From the NCBI GenBank assembly GCA_963082975.1, contig OY720345.1, forward strand, positions 79,825,034 through 79,889,033: a DNA stretch of 64,000 bases. Direction: 5' to 3'. This document shows positions 57,101 to 64,000 of this stretch, piece by piece. Within the stretch, counting starts at the first letter, position 1; every line of letters starts with the position of its first letter. The notes beneath the pieces are model-generated. The model did no database searches, had not been told where the DNA came from, and saw only the letters and a list, made by a program, of their open reading frames with translations. This DNA is from Labia minor (Eukaryota > Arthropoda > Insecta > Dermaptera > Spongiphoridae). Made by a program: the position numbers and the translations under genes.

Positions 57101-60100
57101 ATATTCATGAAGAAAACAGTGAAAAAATACTGAAAAATATCAATAAAAATATAAATATAAAAAAATTTTATAAAATAACGTTTTTTCATGGACTAAAAAG
57201 AATAAAATAATTTTTCTATAAGCATAAGTGTTTATGGATTAATTTTTTCATATACAACGAAAAACATTTGGCACATTTAGTTTTATATGAATATATTATT
57301 ATATTATATGTTTATATGAAACATCAAGTCAAATTTTTGTAATAATAAAAATTTTATTAAACACATATACTGCCATATTTTTTTTATTATGCAATAAAAT
57401 TAATCTTTTATTATTTTTCAATGTAGAATATACTTTTATCAAAGTATGTAATATATTTTAAAAGAACTTCATAAATTTACATATTATCAATCAAATCCAA
57501 AACAGTTGATTATTTTAGAAGAAATAGTTTTACTTGTTAATAAAGTGTTTTAGTGTGGTATGTAAGTACATATATAAATTATAGCTCTATAAAGGAATTT
57601 AATTGCAAAGAAATAAAATAGAAAGCAAATTAAAACTAAATGAACCCAATGTTTTTCGTTGTATACGAAACAATTCATCCATAAACTTTGTCAGGCTTAT
57701 AGAAAAATTATTTTATTCTATTTAGTCCATGAAAAAAACGTTATTTTATAAAAAAAATTTAATATTTATATTATTTTATTATTTTTAGTGCAATTTTAAT
57801 ACGATAAATTTATTTAATATAAGGCAAAAACATGAGGGCGCGTCTTAGCTTGTTTACCCACCACGCTTCATACTATTTATTTGTACACAAGGATAGTTGA
57901 TTAATGGGCGCGAAAACTAAGGCCCATTCCCTCAAACTCCTTTACACATTTTCATTCCTCAACCTACTTTATCGAATGAACTATGACTCATTTAAAAAGC
58001 GATTTTACAATTCTTGCCATCTCCTTGTCAATATTCATCCGTCAGATGGCGTGAATGAAAATTCAAATACAAAAGGCAATTAATCACTAATTACATTAAA
58101 ATTAATTAATTATAATTCAACTATATTTCTTCCATACCTTCTCTATTAAAATATCTATAAAAATTTTCAAAAGCCTATCTCAATTTAAAGATGATGAAAA
58201 TTTTTCAATTTGTCATAAGAGCGAACACACAGTCAGACAGACATGTTTCGAAGTTGTTACAACTTATAATTATAAAAAAATAAATAAAATAGGACTGACT
58301 TATTGATAACTCCAGAGAATAAATATAAAACTCAAGCATATTATGACTCATTATTACTATTTATATCAAGTTTAATACCTAAGTTGAATTTAAAGCATTT
58401 CATAAAAATATTTATTATATAAAATATACTTATTTTACTTATGGTCATGAGATTTAATATTTATTTATGATAGATTGAAGTCTGGAGTGCCCCTTTACAG
58501 CCATATAGGTTATTTATTTATATATTATTAAGTAATTTTAATAATAATTCTAAGGGGACAATTAAAAATATATAAAAATTATATAACGAAATTATATAAC
58601 GCATTTGCATCGGTAAAATATAATATAAATGGAGAAATTTTAAAGTTTTCACTGATAATAAAACTAATACAATTATTTTACACAATGAAAAAGTAGTAAA
58701 AAAGGTATAAGAGAGATTTATTAATAAATTCTTATTATTGATAAATTTAGTAATAAATTAATAAAATATTCATCGAAGAAAAAAAATCTTCTTTTATAAA
58801 AGATAATAAATATGAACTTTTTATCTTACCTGTCAAATCAATTATTTCTGCTGATGGCTCTTCGATTTTGTTTGGTCTTAATTCCATAAAATTATTATTA
58901 GAATAATTTTCAGGTTTTGACATAAGTTTATTTATTTCATCTGAAACAAAATACAAAATTATTTGTGTTAAAGTGTAAAATACATATATTTCGAATAGTT
59001 AACTCTGAGTATTTAGTATTAATATTATTAATAATAATAATAAATCGCTAATGCAATGAACCTAAACAAATGCGAAGAGTTTTAAAAAAAATTGTTTCAT
59101 TTAGATAATAAAATTAAAAAGAGTAAAAAAATATAGTAATCTAATATTTAAATTCGCGATTATATCTTTTTATCTATTAGTTAATCTTTCTATCTTTTTG
59201 AAGTATAATTTCTTCTTTTACATCTGTTAAATAAATAATGAATTATTATTATACAATCTTCCAAGAGGTAAGATGAAAACTGAGATAGTATAATCAGGTC
59301 TGGTACATACTATATTTAATATTACAATATGATGAATGTGTATGAACAATAACGGGAAGGAGAAATAGTATTATTTATGGATTTCATGAGTACGAATTTT
59401 GCATCCAAAGATTTTTCATGAAATGACGACTTTGTCACTTGTGTATTTATTTTAAATCGTATCACAATACAAAATAAAATATAAAAATTCAATTCAATTC
59501 AAGAGTATTAATAGAAAAGAGATTCTTACACATTAGATTTTTAGAATTGTATCTTCGGCCTTCAATCGATGTTAATAATGAACCGAACATATTTTTGAAG
59601 ATTTCTCTTACCCCATTGGTAACCATAGTGTTAATATCAACTGAAAAAAGAAATCATTAAGTTTGAAAATTTGTTTGTTCTTAAATAGATATCAGAAAAA
59701 TAAAAATTACAAAAAAGCAGTATTTTTGTTTGTTAAATTTCAACTAAATAATAATATAGTTAAATATATTCGTACTATTAAATAATTAATTATAAGGGAT
59801 TTTAGTTATAAGAGCTTATATGAATGAAGTGTTAGAAAATTGAGGTCAATCAAAAATTAAAGATTGTGCAAATTCTTGGATTTGTATCAGATCTTGAATT
59901 AAGTTAAGCTTGATCTTTAAAATTTTTAAAAATCTTAAATAACTATACCAATTAAAATAATACTAAATAAGTAACCTTTTAAAACAAGGAGACGCACTAT
60001 TACCAATTCTATTTAATTTATTGTAGTACTGTAATAAATTGGGGAAAAATTCGAAATCCAATTAGACAAAAAAAATTAAGTATTGGGTTACGCCAACCAC

Positions 60101-63100
60101 TTAAATACAATGGGAGATTTAGTAAATGCAATTAATTATGCCGTAAAAAAAATTAATTGAGACGCAGGAAAAGAGATGCGACTTGAAATTAATATTGCTA
60201 AGACGAAATATTTAGTATAAGAGATGAATAGTAGTAAAACACAAAATCTTAACATAGAATTTGAAAATGTAGAAAAATTTAAATTGAGGTTGCAATCTGG
60301 TAACGCCTGTTATCATGCAGTAAAGGGGATCAAAATTAAAATAATAAAACAATTATTTTGCCGGTTGTATTATATTGGTGAGAGGCATGGTCTATGACCT
60401 TAGGAGAGGAGAGTAGATTTAGATTATTTGAGATTAGGATTCTACGAAGCATTTATGGTCCAAAGAAAGATGAGGTCACCGGGGAATAGCGGGGACTGCA
60501 TAACGAGGGATTGCATGACCTCTATGCATCTCCAGATATAGTTAGAATTATAATATCGAGAAGGCTGCGATAGGAAGAACAGGTGGCTAGAATGGGAAAG
60601 GAAAGACTGGCGAAAAGTCTATTTATGGGGAGACTGATTGGAAGATCAAAGAGGCGGTAGACACAGGGGTCAATTTAGAAAGACACGGGCTAGAGTTGGG
60701 GGAAATAGAAAAAATGGATGGGTTGAGCTCAGGATAGTGGGTACTAGGATGTGGCTGCTGCGACCAAGAACTTTAGAGTTTTGTAAAGCCACAGATATAG
60801 ATAGAAGTAACCTTTTAAAAATCCATTAAAATTAATGAACACTCTTACTAATATTTCTTATTTCATTTATCATTCAATAAATTCACTAAATTACAGACCA
60901 CATCGTACTATTGGGTCCCTTGAGTCCTACAACTACAGTAACTTCTAGTAAAAGGCTATTTCATGCCTTCTGTATTCATATCAAGGATAATCGTTCCTTT
61001 CAATTAAAACGTAGAAAATAATTTAAAACTTGTCTTTGACATTCTTTAATACCCTTTTTAGTTAATAAAATAATTGTAAGCTTAATGAAGTTAAGAATAT
61101 ATGAAATAACTCCCCCCACCCACCCATCCTTTAACCGTAATTCTAGTTTCTTTTTTCATCAGAAGTTGCCATATTTGTATATTTATCTCCAAATGATAAA
61201 TATATATATATATATATATATACCCATTGTTAAATTGAATGTGGGCTGAATAAATTTAATGTCTTCTTGTTCTGACTGAGAAGTTGTTGACTGGGTTTCC
61301 TTCTCTAAAACAATCAATTTTAAATGAAATTAATTTATAAGTTTAATAAATAATTATAAATAAATTAATCAAAGAGATAAAATGTGATTAACACTCGACT
61401 TTAGTTTACCATTTAAAGTTTCAGAAGATTTATTTGATGGCGGGTAAATAATTTTTCTTTTTGCCAACACCCTACGGCCTGAAACTAAATAATTCAAATT
61501 TAAATATTTATAATGTTAGCGAATGTTTGAAAATGAAGACTTCTATAATCTTCATATTATATTTGTATATAGAATATTTTTTATTTAGAATTAATACAAA
61601 TTAAATTAATTTGAAGTATATATATATATTGTATAACATTTATTTTATATAAAATTAATAATCTTACTAGGAGATTGCAATTTCGGATTAACTATCGTTG
61701 ACTGGTCAGTAATAATGTCACTGTCGTTAGCAATAGGACTTAAATCAATAGGTCCACTATTCTGTATTGAAGGAGTTCCCCTTTTTGTTTTAGGAGTGGA
61801 ATTATTCATTGGAGTCCTATTAGACTAAAATTAATTAAAATTAATTTAATTAAATTCAATAAATATTTTTTAATCAAAATGGATTATTAATTTATTTCAA
61901 TATTTTACCTGAATTACTTTCACGTTTTGGTCTAATCTGTAGAAATAATAAAGAAAGTAAACTTTTAAGAAGTAAATATGTTTATATATTTATATATATA
62001 TATATAGCAGAAAGATACATACCTAGTTTTCCTCGGTTGCTTTTCATCAAATAGGGTATTAAGATTATAATTGATATTTTTTATGTTAGGCCTAAAATAA
62101 AAGTCTCATTAGTAAATAAAATGTACTATAAATTTATATATATATATATATATAATGATTGTTATTTGTTTTTTTTTATAATAAAATTTACGATTAATAA
62201 TTATAAAGGAAAAATGTAGTATATATCAACCACTAAATAAAACACTAACGATAAAATTATTGTTCCCGATTTAAACAGTATTTTATTTAATTTGAATATG
62301 TTGAGGTTAAAAATTAGTAGCATCTAATCATCCTTATTCGCCAGCGATTGTACGTATTGTTTCTATTATAAAACATTTCATGTCGTATATGTAAAACCCG
62401 TTTCTTAATCAATATATATATATACATTTGTTGGAATAAAAGAGTTAATTTTTTTTAAGAACAATATTAACAAATGAAATAAAAATAAGTTGACCTGTAG
62501 CTAGGTCCGAACCGAAGTAAATTAATTTCCAGCTACAGAAACAATTTCAAATAATTTTAATATATTTATTAATGTAATAAAAAAACAGATATGGATACAT
62601 AAATAATAAATATAAACATTTTTAATTTTATTTTATTTATAATATATATGCAAGACCAGGCTGTGACGTCATGAATGGCTGGATGACGTCATATAATTTT
62701 AAATTAAGAAAAAACTAATAAAGATGATTTTTCTCGAGGATAAAACCAATACAAAGTGCATGATTCGTGGTGATATGTAAAAAATCTCCTCATGTGAAAT
62801 TTGGTGTGAAAATAATCCTTCCCTTCCTATCGTCGATCGCTAATACTACCACTTTCGGTTTCCGGATTTGCAACAAAAGTTGATCAATTCATCATACTGA
62901 TGCATTAAGTAATTATACCAAATTTCATCAAAATCCGTTGATCCGTTCAAGCTGTACACATCTATATAGACGGACGGACAGACATCATGCTAAAAATACT
63001 TTTTTCTGTTAAGAAAATGCTTGATTCGTGGAGATATGTAAAAATCTCCACATGTGAAATTTGGTGTGAAAACAATACCTCCCTTACTATCGTCGGTCGG

Positions 63101-63872
63101 TAAAAAATAAGTAAACATAATAATTATAATGTGATATTTTAAAGTTTTTTATTAGTGAATATTTACTAATATTATTTTTTTATATTAATTTATAAATTTT
63201 AATGACTGTTCGTTTTAGAAGATTCCCCTTAACAATTTTAATAAAGTGAATTATATTCACTTTGTTTTTTACATTGTCTTTCAGTCTGTAGGTTATTTTT
63301 TATATAAAAGATTTAAATTTTATTTCCAAAAAGATGGTATAAAAACTTATTTATTAAAGGCCATTGGCAATGGAGAAATTGCTATCAATGGGCCTCTTAA
63401 AGGAAATTCGTAATAAATTTAATGGAAAATGGGATAAATATATATTTGTGTGTGATAATGCAATAGATATATTATATATTTCACTACACTAGACACATAA
63501 GTAATAAATATTCAATAGAAGGTAAAAATTCTAAGTGAGAAGCCTCTCCTAAAAAGAAAATATTTTGAGTTCGTGCTTAACATATCTCACCTACTATATA
63601 GTTTCAAAACAAGACCCTTAAATTAACTAAAGAGAGGGATTGATAAATATATTTTATAAAGTGAAAAATTACAAATACCTTAGATTCATTGAATGTGAAC
63701 TCTCTGTTTTATATTCCCAGGCCTGGGTTGTAAAATTAAAATGCAATGGTCTTTTTTTTGTTGGATTACAAGTTTTCATATCAAGAATTATTGGATTTCT
63801 TTTTCTTTTTGATTTTCTTATTGTTTTAGTTAAAGAATTGTTATTAATTTTGGATATTTTTTTTGGTGAATG
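53631..63872 (-). CDS. Unrecognised multi-exon gene, 5' end beyond the window
   Basis: Exons in transcript order: 63679-63872, 62023-62091, 61909-61936, 61668-61824, 61410-61484, 61224-61304, 59530-59640, 58830-58940, 55424-55510, and a possible last exon 53631-53755. Phases agree at every joint; together they code about 345 aa. I do not recognise the protein. It is polar and rich in Asn, Ser and Lys, with a basic patch near its visible start (KSKRKRNP), then KKRPLHFNFTTQAWEYK, a Thr-Pro rich part (SNRTPMNNSTPKTKRGTP), SGRRVLAKRK, and IIDLTGDES, which resembles a SUMO-interaction motif. This suggests a nuclear or mitotic protein. The FNFTT run faintly recalls repeats of TPX2-type spindle proteins, but I would not assign it. 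No membrane segment or catalytic motif is visible. Confidence 0.72.
54660..55020 (-). mobile_element. Non-LTR retrotransposon fragment, strongly decayed
   Basis: Matches the 60.0-60.3 kb copy in reverse: AATCTACTTTTTTCCTACAT, AAGTCGTCCGCGTAACCTAA. Many stops and deletions. Confidence 0.6.
55579..56137. mobile_element. Mariner-type MITE with TA target in the right-hand gene
   Basis: About 22-bp inverted ends AGGTAAAATCAAGCGATATG / CATATCCCTCGATTTTACCT, with TA on both sides (55577-55578, 56138-56139). A related ATATGACGCG motif recurs inside near 55922. 559 bp, no long ORF. It is about 70 bp upstream (transcript sense) of exon 55424-55510. Confidence 0.75.
56140..57169. other. Part of an intron of the right-hand gene
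   Basis: Very AT-rich, with runs of TATAATATA. I see nothing functional apart from the inverted repeat that begins near its right edge. Confidence 0.4.
57170..57760. repeat. Long inverted repeat, arms of about 115 bp
   Basis: The left arm (about 57170-57288; ATAACGTTTTTTCATGGACT, CAACGAAAAACATTTGG) is inverted at about 57635-57760 (CCAATGTTTTTCGTTGTATA, AGTCCATGAAAAAAACGTTA). The spacer is about 350 bp and AT-rich. The transcript of the right-hand gene would contain a long hairpin here. Confidence 0.7.
57835..58025. repeat. Half copy of the foldback element
   Basis: Matches 35270-35460 from CTTGTTTA(G/C)CCAC through GCGATTTTACAATTCTTG(T/C)C with minor differences. The opposite arm is missing. 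Confidence 0.75.
60000..60815 (+). mobile_element. Non-LTR retrotransposon 3' part, decayed
   Basis: In the sense direction it shows a worn reverse-transcriptase tail (GLRQPLKYNGRFSKCN region; CDLKLILLRRNI), then RIRRSIYGPKKDEVTGE- and [13 protein letters not shown] pieces and a GRSKRR region, with several stops. It ends with AAGCCACAGATATAGATAG, suggesting a short tandem tail. Three other pieces in this window are the same family. Confidence 0.7.
62486..63518 (+). repeat. 1-kb duplicated block, copy 2 (intron of the unrecognised gene)
   Basis: Near-identical to 31528-32559. Differences are a shortened element start (part of the CCGACCAACGG run is missing), a deletion of about a dozen bases near 63358, and scattered substitutions. 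It includes a family B element (62486-63103). It lies between exons 62023-62091 and 63679-63872. Confidence 0.9.
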
Positions 63873-64000
63873 CTGAAATAAATTTATATTTTCAAATTAA
63901 ATAAATAAATAATAAATTATATATTTATAGAAAATAGTATTTAGTATTTAGTGTCAGAAAAGGATGTTTTAGTTTTGTGTTTAATATTTCTTTTTAAATT

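Noticed and set aside
63640..63876. 78-codon plus-strand ORF near the right edge
   Set aside because: It is the complement of a minus-strand exon (63679-63872) that joins in phase to eight further exons.

Overview
This is a eukaryotic nuclear window. It is very AT-rich, its genes are split by GT-AG introns, and about half of the sequence is dispersed repeats. Mariner-family relics, hAT-type MITEs, non-LTR fragments and microsatellite-bearing short elements all suggest an arthropod. I cannot place it further from sequence alone. No bacterial genes, rRNA genes, CRISPR arrays or free-standing tRNA genes were seen.

Layout. (1) 938-2500, plus strand: a complete four-exon lipid-droplet-associated hydrolase (LDAH) gene, 323 aa. 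(2) 4648-6735, minus strand, convergent with LDAH: a complete six-exon tetraspanin, 238 aa, with six cysteines in the large loop. (3) 6736-21587: about 15 kb with no gene, filled with repeats and AT-rich DNA. (4) 21588-42069, minus strand: an ABCA3-type full ABC transporter. I could follow it through 28 exons with consistent splice phases, plus a candidate first exon at 52203-52228, giving a predicted 1741 aa. Its introns hold most of the transposon load. (5) 53631(?)-63872, minus strand: a second multi-exon gene that I do not recognise, entering from beyond the right edge. It has at least nine exons with consistent phases and encodes a polar, nuclear-looking protein.

Functions. LDAH acts on lipid droplets, ABCA proteins export or flop lipids, and the tetraspanin organises membrane microdomains. 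I see no evidence that they are co-regulated; being neighbours is probably incidental.

Repeats. Two short non-autonomous families dominate. Family A (about 580 bp, about 11 copies or pieces) has ACTATCTCGC/GCGAGATAGT subterminal inverted repeats, a (CA)n tract and a 3' hairpin. Family B (about 640 bp, 8 copies or pieces) has CCGACCGACG/CGTCGGTCGG subterminal repeats and a (GGAC)n tract. Their layout resembles the Helentron-associated HINE/MINE elements. Several hAT-type MITEs have readable 8-bp target duplications, and a tRNA-derived SINE has an exact 11-bp duplication plus an empty-site paralogue in the same window. Other notable items are a 1-kb near-identical duplication linking an ABCA intron to the right-hand gene, a decayed copy of an ABCA exon inside a later intron of the same gene, a stop-free 75-nt in-frame ABCA intron, and an unidentified TIR-bounded element (48098-49170) carrying a broken ORF.
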